Both the position numbers and the translations under genes were made by a program. DNA of 64,000 nt from Sarcocystis neurona (taxonomy: Eukaryota > Apicomplexa > Conoidasida > Eucoccidiorida > Sarcocystidae), in the NCBI GenBank assembly GCA_000727475.1, contig KL647289.1, positions 6,996,629 through 7,060,628 of the forward strand, in the 5' to 3' direction. A model generated the notes under the pieces. That model had not been told where the DNA came from. It worked only from the letters and a program-made list of their open reading frames with translations, and did not search any database. Every line of letters begins with the position of its first letter. The first letter of the stretch is position 1. Positions 35,856 through 47,488 of the stretch are shown one piece after another.

Positions 35856-36200
35856 GTGCCAGTAGAGTTGGGCAGGGGCTCAGCAGCAGGAGCAGCAGCT
35901 GAGGTGTCGCAGGTAGCCGCAAGTGGGGCGTGGCCTGCGGCAATGCGTGCAGCTGACCCGCCGCGCTGCTCGTGCTGTCCAGCAGAAAACTGGGGAGGAG
36001 GCACTCTTGAGGTGCATGAAGCTGATTTGGCGCGCTTCTCTGGGCCTGCCCATGGAGGGAAGTCCGTGAACAGCCGCAGTTCTGTAGGGCCCTACAAATA
36101 TGATCGGGCGTGTGAGCCGTGCACCGTACCGGTCCGCCGCACGCGCCAACTGCTTGCACCGCCCACTCAACGACAGGCACTCGAAAACTTGGACGGCTGA
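35856..36200 (+). CDS. Possible plus-strand ORF, 114 aa
   Basis: A plus-strand frame of mixed composition contains a Cys/Pro patch (DPPRCSCCPAENWGGG) and a charged C-terminal half (ARFSGPAHGGKSVNSRSSVG) ending in TGA. Its first codon here is a non-ATG, so it may be an exon. The complementary minus frame is long (about 210 codons) but Pro/Leu-rich and shadow-like. Confidence 0.25.
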   Translation: MPVELGRGSAAGAAAEVSQVAASGAWPAAMRAADPPRCSCCPAENWGGGTLEVHEADLARFSGPAHGGKSVNSRSSVGPYKYDRACEPCTVPVRRTRQLLAPPTQRQALENLDG

Positions 36201-36723
36201 TGGACTGCAGGGGAAAAGAGGCTACGCATGCGGTGGACCTGCTACTCTTGCCTTCAGTGTTTGCGGCGAAAGCACTGAATGCCCGGGTACGTAGTTTCTG
36301 TGTGGGGCATGCCAAAAGCGAGTCACTCCGGCCAGGTGTGTATGCACGGCCTGGTCACATGCATGTCACTCTTCCCACGACTGCGTCATGGTGTCTGTAT
36401 CGCTGCTAGTTTCCGCGCCCCCTATCCGCCTCGCCTTCTCACTCGCTGCCATTACTGCTTCTTCTCGGATGCCCCCTCCTCTCTCCCGGCTACTCTACAC
36501 TTATTCTGTCACTTCCTTCAATTGCCTGTTCTCGCACGCATAGTACACACGTCACGACTGTATGCATGTACACATATATCTACTTACTCATGAGGATAGG
36601 TGTGTCCAGTGCTGTAGTGATACACATAGGCACTGGCACAGGGACAGATATGTGGTATTCCTTGGTTTGTAGTCCTCATACACTACAAAGATGATCTCCT
36701 TACGCTACCAGTCTTCGTTTCGT

Positions 36724-36980
36724 TTAGTCAGTTGCGCACCGTGAACGACGGCGTGTGCAGCAAGGGACGGCACAAAATGTTTGATACAGTAGGCCCACAA
36801 GAGAGAAATCCTCCAGCAAAAAGCGGGGGGGGAGCAAGGCTGACACCAAAATACGCCGCGCAGCAGAGAGGCTATCCACTCTACGAAGTTCCAGGAGAAT
36901 CGGCCTCGGTAGAGAGTTGTTCTCTGCACTTCCTTCACAAAGCTGTCCAGGTTGCCCAAGAACAACGAGTAGCAACGGGT
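36724..36980 (-). CDS. Candidate membrane-protein terminal exon
   Basis: An excellent acceptor (CCTCCTCGTTTCTGTTGCAG) precedes two open minus frames. In phase 1 the frame gives 85 codons to a stop with the helix-like core LLELRRVDSLSAARRILVSA. In phase 0 it gives NLDSFVKEVQRTTLYRGRFS followed by an aromatic segment. The exon is probable; which frame is used is not decided. Confidence 0.4.
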
Positions 36981-37543
36981 CTGCAACAGAAACGAGGAGG
37001 ACGGCAGCAACTGGAAAAGTAGAGCACGGTGGAGATTAAGCAAGTCACATGCAGATATACATATATGTATATATATCCACAGATTGAAAGAGGGAGAGAA
37101 AATGCTCACGTACGCAGGTATACGTTTATGTACAAAGAGAAGAGAAATAATTATATCTGTATATACATGTATAGACAAAGAGAGATCTACTAAATACATC
37201 TATGTCCAGATAAATGTAGAAAGGTCTAGTTGTAGACGTCGACACATATGTGGAAATATACATATAAGGAGATATGGAGGCCTAGAAATCAGTGTATACA
37301 CGCAGATGCGTGTCTCTTTGCGGTGCTGATTGTCAATCGGGTTTTTCTTCTCTCTCCACAGAACTCATGCAGGCATTTACAGGAGCTGGAACCGCCGCAC
37401 GAAAGTGGGTCTGCCGCAGGCAAAGCAAATCCGTTCACCACAAACCAGCAGGTACACATATATATATATATATATTTGCATGTAGATGTATAAAAGTGAT
37501 TGTTTAATGTGATATTTTGGTAGACGACTGGTCGGGATAGATA

Positions 37544-37786
37544 TCACTTGGATTCAAAAGTCAGATGTGACAACATCGAGTGTTGAAGGAAGTTCCTTTC
37601 TTGTAGGTAGTGAAAGTGGTGAGCTACGCAGGCAGATGCTGCGCTGCAAAAGTGTCTTGACAGAGAATCGAGAAATGTGAGAACCTCGGCCGCAAAAAAT
37701 TGAAGAGATAAGTAGGAAATGAGCACGTAGACTCGGGGAGTGCTGCAGAAAACGGTGGAAGCGGGAAGTGCTGCCGCGGCGGTATC
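37544..37786 (-). CDS. Candidate membrane-protein exon
   Basis: The acceptor is ACCTCTTCTTTTCAG. The phase-0 frame runs 80 codons to TGA (starts DTAAAALPASTVFCSTPRVY) with a hydrophobic stretch (VLISYLSLQFFAAEVLTFL). Phase 0 is also the exit phase of a possible donor (TCA|GTGAGC at about 40211) in the last transporter exon. This could therefore be an alternative C-terminal exon of that gene or part of a separate one. Confidence 0.38.
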   Translation of the reverse strand, partial: DTAAAALPASTVFCSTPRVYVLISYLSLQFFAAEVLTFLDSLSRHFCSAASACVAHHFHYLQERNFLQHSMLSHLTFESK

Positions 37787-40066
37787 CTGAAAAGAAGAGG
37801 TCGATGAGTATGAGGATGACAGATTGGAGTAGCTGAGCGAGAGACAGACCAAGAAGAACGAGCAAGGACTGTAAAAATATGTACGTATATTTTCACACAC
37901 ACATAAATGACGTAGATATATATATACACTGTGTGTGTAGTTGTGTCTTTCGATTGGCTTGCCAGACTCTCTCTGTTTAGAGGAAGGGGAAGGGAACAAG
38001 AAGTACGCAGGCACTAGACGACCTTTCGAATGTCAAGAGGATTTTAGATAGATTGGTCTGTCTCTTTGCGAAAGGCAAAAGCTCTGAACAGCAGCTTCGA
38101 ACGCAGGGAGCAGAGTCCTGGTAGGTGCGGAGAGGTTGCCTACTAAGATAACTCTGAACATGCATAGCGTGGCCGATAGATAGGGAGTACATTCACAGAT
38201 CTACAAAACAACCCAGTGCTGTGAGCACATACGACGGCAGGTTCCACACTCGCGATAACACTACGGAAGGATAGATCGACGGATAGCGAAACAGCGACAC
38301 GTTGCTATAACGGTGCGTAAGCCGCAGCGATTAGAGAGGCGTGGCTCCAGACAGAGCTGGAGATCCGGGCAAGTCGCGCAGTGTGGGAACAAAGCGACTG
38401 AGGAACAAGGTGGAAAAATGGACTCATGAAGGCGACCAGGGCTCCAGAAGAAGACAGGAGTACCTCCACACAGCGGGTTGTTGCTTTTAGGAGTTTGTGC
38501 GGGTCTATCATTCACCTACTGCCACAAGCAAAGGAACAAGAAACTGTCTTTCTGTACACATCGTCAAGCATATATATTAGTGTGGAGGGGGGCTATGGTG
38601 GTCATATCGTAACGAGGCGTCGCCGTGCCCCCCTCGCCTGCATAATAAAAATATGAGACAGGGACGCCGCAGAAGACATTGATGCCCTGATGGGTCTCGC
38701 CAGGATTAGACTGCTTCTTTCAACGATTAAGCCACGCATGTCGAATTACAAGCTTCCCTACGACAAAAGTTGTAAATGGCTCATTAAAACACGTGTAGTT
38801 CACTTGGCAGTCTCCGGCTGGGCGGCCACTGCAATACTTCTACGGCTAACGAATGCGCAGATGCGGACATCCTCCACAGAACAGCGCTTTCCAAGAAGAG
38901 GGGTGCTCAGACAGAGGGGTCTTGCCCGACTTGCTGAGAGTGAAAAAAGTCTCGGACCTCTGGTTCACATATGGATTACGCCGAGGAAAACAGGCACAGA
39001 GACGAAGAAGGAAACGTGCAATATACGCAGAGGCCACAAAGGGGACACAGAGACGTCTGAATACACGTACACGAGTGTACAGGCCTGCTTATAGCGTAGA
39101 TGGATAGAGATTTAGTTATACTTATAGAGATTGGTATCCTTGATGAGTTGACACTTTGAGGAAGTCAGGGTGCAGTTATGAAGATTTAACGATATTGAAT
39201 GTTTGTGCAGCATGACGGTGGGTGTACACGTCGAGGGAGGGAAACTAGTGTGGCTACACAAGCAGGTAGACAGGAAGCGGTAGCGCTGACTGATAAACAA
39301 TCGCAGAAAAGTAGGGGCCTGCGTAAAAACAAGAGGCGCGCCGAACTAAGTGGCGAATGAAAGGCAGGTAGGTTATGTCAGTAGATTCGGTCGATTGAGT
39401 GAAAGGGACCCTCAGAGGAGAAGAGCGAGGGAGAAAAAAAGAATAAGTAAGTGGAGGCCAAGGGGCAGCTGGGAAGACAGAGCCGTGAAAACTAGCAGGC
39501 TTTATCGATTAAGTAGATCTGGAGGAAACATACTAGGGAGCGGGGAACAAATGGTAGGTCAGTTCTGTGCGTGCAGAGAAATTAGAGCACAGGGGTTCAT
39601 TCACGCAGTGGCAGGTCCTGTTGGGAGCGGAGTACCTCCTCTCCCCCGGGAAAACACTACCGGTGACAGGGCAGGTTTCCGCCCAAGCAGCATCGAGGAC
39701 CAGCCCATATTAGCATGCAGGCTTGAGCATACGCATCTACGCGAACTTCTCCTCGTATGTACATCTATGTACACGTATGCATATACGTGCACATACGTAT
39801 ATGCCAAGGAGTGTACGTACGTGTATGTTTGTATGTGTATGTGCACATTTACACTTGACGGTGAGTCGAGCTCGAACCGGTGGAGAGAAACCGTGCTGGT
39901 GCAAACTAAGAAGTTCTACGCTTACACTGTTTGACGCGGGGCAACGGTCACCCTACAACTCTAATGCAAGTCTACAGCAGGCAGTCACCAGTGCACCAGT
40001 GTCTCCCTTCTCGCTGTGTCTCCGTGTATCTATATACATACTTGTCACCAAAGGACCACGATCTAT
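37787..40066. other. Spacer with unchained possible exons
   Basis: A possible minus exon after a strong pyrimidine-rich acceptor near 38400 (CACCTTGTTCCTCAG; core ARISSSVWSHASLIAAAYAP) could not be placed. A 134-codon plus frame at 38690-39094 and a 194-codon plus frame at 39350-39934 lack support; the latter runs into ATACGT repeats. Confidence 0.3.
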
Positions 40067-40413
40067 CTACTCAAATGTATATGCATATGTATGGGCTGAA
40101 GAGAGGAAAGTCAGCAGGTAGGCCCCCAGGAAATTCAGCAATTCCTGTCTGCAGACGTCTACGTGCTTCGGCGCGTAACGCAAAAAGATCTCGTGGCTCA
40201 CTGAGAAGGGGTGGGCGACCATGCGGCGCGGCTTGCAGAAGAAGGCGACTGCAGCAGCCAGGAGTGCGTTGATGAGGGGAGTGGCAGGTATCACCCAGCA
40301 CACATAGTCGTGGTCGTGTATTCCCAAGACGCAGACTGCCACCAGGCATGCTCCGCAGACGACCGCGTACAACACCGTCGCTGCAGCAGCACAGACACGT
40401 TTCCAAAATGGAA
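40067..40413 (-). CDS. NSS transporter exon L (helices 11-12 and C-terminus)
   Basis: The acceptor is CCGAAGAGAG in phase 1, the only phase that fits exon K. PFWKRV leads into helix 11 (AAAATVLYAVVCGACLVAVC). Then an aromatic loop (DYVCW) and helix 12 (PLINALLAAAVAFFC), with a basic tail. The frame stops at 40067 after a short tail read from ATACAT-type DNA. A phase-0 donor TCA|GTGAGC inside the exon could instead splice to further C-terminal exons, so the true C-terminus is uncertain. Confidence 0.68.
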
Positions 40414-43400
40414 CTCTCTTCGGCAGTAGAGCCGCGGGTAACACGACGGAGCACACAGCAGCAGCACTCCTCGAGACGTGTGCCTGTCGCTGAATGCAGT
40501 CACCGATGCATGCGGTCACCGATGCATGCAGCCACCGATGCGTGCAGCCACCGATGCGTGCAGTCACCGATGCATGATGCATGCAGCCACCGACGCTTGC
40601 CGCTGTCACACTGCGATTGATTAAGCACTTGACACAGCGGAGTTATTCAGCGCGATGTATGGCTACTGCACACTCTTGTGGGAACACGCATGCGTATATC
40701 TACGCGTGCACTCCATGAGGACGCGTATGAAGGGAACGTGGTACACAGAGGTTATAAATAAGCCATGTGTGCGTATGTCTATGGTGACGTCACTGCTACA
40801 GTGGAAGCACGCAAGGTCCATGTATGGGACGGCGGGGCGTACAGCACTTGTGCGCTGGAAAGCTGTCGCGTGTGACATGGGCTGCATGTACCAGCTTAGC
40901 ACATTCCGTTGCTCGCTGCCTGTGACAGCACTGAAAGCTGCAGCACTCGCTGCAGCAGTCGCTGCACACAGTAGCTGAAGCCCACAGCAGCACTTCTCGC
41001 CTGCAGCAGGTGCTGCCCTTCGTTGCAGATAGCAGCTGAAACACGCGTAGAGGTCAGCGCACGAAGAAAACTGACAGAGAACCAGGCATCTGCACAGCAG
41101 TAGGTAAACCTGCCAGATTCAACCGCCTTACCCCTGCAGCCCGTTTCTTACGCAGTAAGAGCGGGCAGCACTCTCAGGTCTCCGGTTTTCGTTGCATCTA
41201 GCAGCACAACTAGCAGATACGAGTGAAGAACACGGGTCAGGGTGTATGTACACTCCCCAGAGTTCCAGGCAAAACTCCGAAGGACTTCCCATAAAACTGT
41301 GCGGCTCGTGTGCGGAGGTGTTCAGCGCAACTACAGCGTGCCTTCCGAAGGTGCAAGAGTGGCACCAGTTGACGCCTACAGTAATTGGTTCGCGCAGCAA
41401 CAGCGACGTGAAGTAGCTGCCTGCTACCTCAGCTCGGTCGCCGTCTGTAGCGCCAGAGGCGCGCAGAGGACGCATCTCCGTGGCCCACTAGATTCTACGA
41501 GAAAAGCCACCAGCATGCGGCGCTTGCAGTTTTGCTTGCGTGGGTAAGCACTAGTCAGCATCGACTATATTGCGACCAACATATCCCTGAGTGCTACAGA
41601 TCTACGCATGCTGCTCCGGCACTGGCTGCAAGCACATTCATTCACTTCTATGTACGTATATGTGTACAGACACTTGCAGCTGTAAAGTCTTGTAAACGGA
41701 TACAGATGGGCAGCCAAGGGGAGAAGGTACTCGTCCCGATTCCTGCACACCAAGACAGCTGCAGTGTGGTACGCACAGAAATTGCTGCACACAGATACAT
41801 ACATATATATGCGTGTATACGGATAGGAGTAGGAAGGAGTATGTGCTGTCAGTGTGTGCGGCCGAGGACATACACGAAGTCTTCCTGACGAACGATTCTT
41901 CGTGACTGTTGTTCACAAGTATACAGACTCTCAGAAGCACGCAGGTACACGATGGCGCCACTGTTCCTTTTTGCTTCTTCTATATTAACTACAATCCTGC
42001 ATATATATGTATATATATATACATATACTGATCACTTGAGGGTAAGAAAGAAATCACGTTGTGTACGGCTCTAAGCATCCGCATCTGCCGGTATCTTCCA
42101 CTGCTGTGGTACAGGAGAAGAAATTGCACTCAGATGAACGGGTGCATCTGCAGAACATGCGCAGCAGGCAGTAGCAGTATGCACGCACTTGTGTGTTAAG
42201 CTCGCTTTGTTGAGGGCTGGTAGAATTTGTTGTCATCACCGCACACAGGCGATGTACATTGCAGACATAGTCGGCCGCGTGCGCGTAAATCATCCACACA
42301 AAAGTAGGTCTACGCATATATATATATATACATATGCATGTATACGTGTTTGTACAGAGGAATGCATATACAGGGTTGCATACGCAGGGGACTGCGACAA
42401 GTGCGGTAAATGTGGCAACTCACGAGATGGAGAGAAAGTGTCACACCTGTAACCTACAGAAGTGTAGTTAGCAGGGAGTGTATGTGTACATCTCATCATC
42501 AGTAAGCTCGTTGTTTCAACATCACCGCACGACAACAATTCACCTGCATCAGCATCCGTGTGCTTAGCTCTTTGTCCACCTGACCACAACCACTTGTGTA
42601 CACGTACGAAGCCGGAAACTCTCTACGATCCCTTGAAACGCTGCATGGGGGCTGGGCGCCCTACCTCTGCGGCCTGCAACTCGGACTTGCAGTTTGTAGT
42701 TTAGATACCACCCTACGACGAGGCTTTCGAGCAGCACGACAAGAGGAAGGACGATGCGCGTGCTGACGGTCAAGATGAACGTGTTGGCCTGCAGCCGCGA
42801 CACCGCAGCAGCAGCAAACGCAAGGAAGCAGCAGCACAAATGACGGCAGGATCAGCGGGGGAGGAGATATGTAGGCGACAGCAGCGCAACAGTTGAGTAG
42901 CAGCAGCGGCGTGAACGGACAGCAGTTTCAAGGGATGATACGCAAGTGGAAACAGCAGCAGGGTGACCTCTGTTGCAGAGTAGCGGCACCAGCGACGGCG
43001 TTAGGGGTAATACGGTCCACCGCGGGTGGCGGTGCACCGTCATGGATCTTGCCGTCTCTCTGTATCTCTGTCTCCCTCCAACCGACAGCGCCAACAGCAG
43101 CAACGTCAGCAAAAGGCGCCAGTCTTGACTGTACACAGAGGTGCGGGACGAGAGAAAATATACGCCCAGTTTTCCCGGGACAGATAGCACGGCTGTCTTA
43201 TATATATATATATATATATTGGCGGTCGTGCAGATATATGCACACTCTTTCTCCTTCCATGTTGGAAACTCTCTCACCTTCTTCTACGTACGGATATGCG
43301 TACGTATACATATATATAGATGTAGATATTTGCTGGGTACAACAGGGACCACAGCGTCAAAGCAGACGCACCAGTGAAGCGCTGTGTATGGCGATGGCAG

Positions 43401-46400
43401 GGTGAAGAAATTTGGGCTCTACCTGAAGAGAGTGCAGAGGGCCAGCTGCCGCACAGAGGCTGAGTCGTTTCCTTCGTCTATCTGGGCTGTACCAGTGCTC
43501 CCCTCGTACAAGCAACGGCAGAAAAGCGCCTTTTCCCACGACAAACAGTAAGCACGCCGGTAAACCGCGTGACGCCAGCTGCCTCGCAATACCTAGATTC
43601 CTCTGTGTATACATATACATAGGTATATATGTATATATATATGTATATGTACACTCTCATATGCAGTGCGTGTTAGCGTTGTGCGTAGTGGGTGAATGGG
43701 TGCGGAAATCCACGACTCACTATTTTTATCCCTCCGTATATCTCTGCGTCCTAACGCCTATGTATACATGTGTGGAGATGCAGTTTGTACGCTCAGAACG
43801 CGTGCACTCAGTGTGGCTGTACGACTGGCAGCGTCCCTTCTCCCTCACTTTTGTTCTCTCTCTGTTCTTCCGTTGAATACATGCAAGGACAAGTGAACAA
43901 AGCACACGTGTGCATTCCAGGACACCCGCGCGGAGCAGGAAAGAAAATCTTCTATACATGTGTAGAGATTGAGTCGCAATGTGTGTGCCTCCACTCATCT
44001 GCGGGAATGCCTGAAAGCGCTTGCGGACCAGCAGAAAAGCGGAGGGACGTAATGAACGACTTCTTCCATCTGTACGCGCCCCTTGAGCCTCACGTGGGTG
44101 AACAGCATGCGACACACAAGGGAGTCATGCTATGTGGCTGCATATTATTTACGCGCGTCCAGTGAGTGCGTCTTCCCACCGTAAGCCGGGAGTCGAAGCA
44201 GACTAAGATGGTGAAGAGGAAGACCGTCAACAGCAATCCGGTTGTGAGGACCCCGTGCCAGCGAGGGCTCGCGATGCGACTTTCCTGCATCAACAGGTCC
44301 GCTCGATCCAACTTTTACTCCACTCGTGTATACGCAGACCTTATCTCTCTATATTCATGTGACACGTACAATGTATATAGGCAGAGATACTATATGCACA
44401 TCAGTTTACATTTATTTATATATATATACTTATGTATAGAGAGATATAGACATAGATATATATATATATAAAGAGAGAGAGACAGACAGACGGACGAGAG
44501 ACAGAGAGAACCACATATACATATATATGTATGTATAATTTTGAAGTTGGTGTAGACACTCACGTATATACACATGTGGAATCACCCCAGAAAGGAGACG
44601 GAGATAGAGAGGCAGCACCATGCAAACGAACCTTGCAGTTGGAAAAGTGCGCTCGGATGGCTCGGCTATGTTGTCCACAAACAGGTTTTGCACTGCATTT
44701 CCGCATTTGTATTTCTGCAGCTGCACACACGCATATGCTTGTCGCCAGTGCGGGAAATTGCAGACGCATGCTTCTTCCCTCGCGACTTCTGCAGCCCGGC
44801 AGACAACAAGGATTCTGCTTCGTGCAATCGCAAAAGGAAAGAAAGACGAAGGGAAGGTTGCAGCACTGTATACATTTCCTTTTGCGTAGCGACTGCCTAC
44901 TGCCTGTAGAACCCGTAACGATAAAGGTACGCGCACTTTTGGTCCCTGTACTACGGTGGGAATGCTCCTTGAGTGTGAGAGGTGGAAACTGAAAGAGCAG
45001 CTAACAGCCGACGTGAGCGTTCAGCTGTTCTGCAATTTTGTACGCAGGACATACACGCACATACGCGCATCTCTATCTTTTCCTTTTGCTGCTCGTACGT
45101 CTATCTATTGTAACACGAGGTGCACAATACTCCAGGTCACTTTTGGGGGGTGCGAGAGAATCTCTGCATGCAGAGGCTTTTGCTGGTGGACGAGTGATGT
45201 ACCGGTGCAAAATCACATGGGCAGTCAGGCGCCTGCGGCGTTGTTTGTGTAGGACGCAGCATAACCGAAGGCGTGAAAGCTTCGCATGTAATTTTTGCCT
45301 GCTGCATTCCCCAGCTGTGGCACACCAGGTGACACGTCACTGCATGCTCCGACTGCGCTGCATCCGCAGGTGGTTTGCATTTTTGCTAACGCTCTCTGCA
45401 CGCAACCTTGGCCTCCTCTGTGCAACAGATGGGTGGACGGTGCACAGCACAGCTACTCGACGATCAATTGCGAGGTCGACACATGCCAGCAGCAACCACC
45501 TAACTAATCAACAAGATAGATGCGTAACTGACAGCGGCTGTGTGCAGGCAAGAGGAACGAAGGCATTGCCGCCGATGGAGACTGTGAAGCAGCCAGGTGG
45601 ACACAGCACTCTACAATCAGAAATCCGTCACAGCTACACAGAAGGAGGACCACGAAGACCCCGAAACGCTGACACGCAGGGCAGAAAAGTCTAAAGAGAA
45701 GTGCAGGTGCAGGGTATCCATTTGCCGGTGTGTTGTGTCGCCGAGGTGTCTCACGGATGCACACATCATAGTAGAGGAGGAGGCGTGACGCTGAGAATTC
45801 GGATGAAAGGAGGAGTGGTCAGCGAGACAAGCGTAGTGCTGCCAAAAATGATGCTGCAGTGTTTTTTCCTCTCACCTGAAACACAGCAAGGAAAGTGTGG
45901 AAAAGAATTGCCACCGTTTGTGTGTCCAGAAGAAACATGCCTCCGTACAGAAACATTGAAAAAACCTGCAGTCCCAGAAGCAATCCCCCACACCCGCACC
46001 ATGGGTGTGCACAGCTTCGAAGAGATTCAGACACAAGCTGGTGCCTGTTTATGTGTGCGTCTATCTATCTGGATGTTGACGTATCGGGAAATCCACAAGG
46101 ACGGGCCGCGGCAAGGCGTACGGTTACGTGCAGACATGCGTCTTTATGGGTTCGCTTGTCTTTCTGAGTCTACGGGTGTCTGGCCATGCACACAGACGGG
46201 CAGCTACACGGCATTCAACGCCGCGTAGACGCGTGACCACCTGTACTTGTTTTCGTCTACCATTGTAGGTCTAGGTGTATCTGGCCTGCTGTTGCTGCTG
46301 CTGTTGCTGCTGCGACGGACAGCACGAGGTTTTCCCTACATACATTTGCATATGTATACGGTGTTTTTCCTTATAGTGCATTCACACACACAGGTACACT

Positions 46401-47450
46401 GCTGAGGATCTTCTAGCGGATGCAGGTGTGTTTCTGCACAGTGCCGCATGCGTAGCACGTACACGTACACGTGTGCCGGCCAAAACTTTCACACACACAC
46501 ACACACACACACGTATTTGCATGCACTTGCAGTAGATGCAACAACACTCGTGAAAGGCACATGACCAAGTTCTTAAAACAGCCGGAACGTCGAAGCGGCT
46601 GCACCTCGTACACGACAACCTTGAAAGCGCTGTGGAAAGTTATGCTGTGGCTACTGGCGCGGCTGACGTGAAATGAGGCCTGCTAGAACTTCGAACGGCC
46701 ACTGTTCTTCATGGACTTCATCTCTCAGCTGAAAGATGCTCCCACCTGTCCTGCTGCCAGAGACGCCGTACGCACATGCGTGCCTTCTACTGGATGTCTG
46801 TGATCCTGTACTCCAGTGGCCACATATATCTATAAAAAGTCTACATTGGTGCTCCATGGATTTATGTGCGAGAAGTGTCATTTCTGCACGCTCCCGTGAA
46901 AAGAGCCACTAGTGCGAATGCTACGTGTGAAGTCTCGCGTGTGCTTGAAGTCTCGCCGCATGCAGCAATCTCACTGCAGCTGCTCCACAACGCGGAACCG
47001 TGCGGCCCGCGTGCCCGCCGGCGACAGGCGAGCAGGGGAAAAGCGTTCATCCACTGCACTCTCCTCCTGGTCTCTCCCTTCTACATTTGTGTGCAGGCAC
47101 AGAAAAATAGACCCCTTATTCGGAAACGGGACACACCTCCTCAGCTTCGTTCACGCGTCCACAAGTATTCTGCACATGTGGAAAGCAAGAGTGACATCTT
47201 GCTTGCCCTTGCGTCAGCGGAAACGAATCTCGTCTGTGGCACTTACGTTGGCAGCAGATATATTTACAAATCCGGCTGGGTAGATGGCGAAGTGTGCAGG
47301 GACGTGACGCGTCTTCAACACCAGCTCGGGTATTGGAATGCCCGTATCCGACTGAGACCCACGACACATACACGCCACGAGCACCAAGCAGCAACCTTCA
47401 TCATGGAGTTCCTGTACATGCTAACTTTTCAACGCGTGATAACCATGCAC

Positions 47451-47488
<38 letters not shown>

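Noticed and set aside
39350..39934. Plus-strand 194-codon frame
   Set aside because: Its second half is ATACGT repeat translation, and there is no start context, splice site or motif.
40800..41475. Cys- and Ala-rich minus frames and plus frames in transporter intron K-L
   Set aside because: Exons K and L join directly in phase and family order (helix 10 to 11), leaving no room for another exon.
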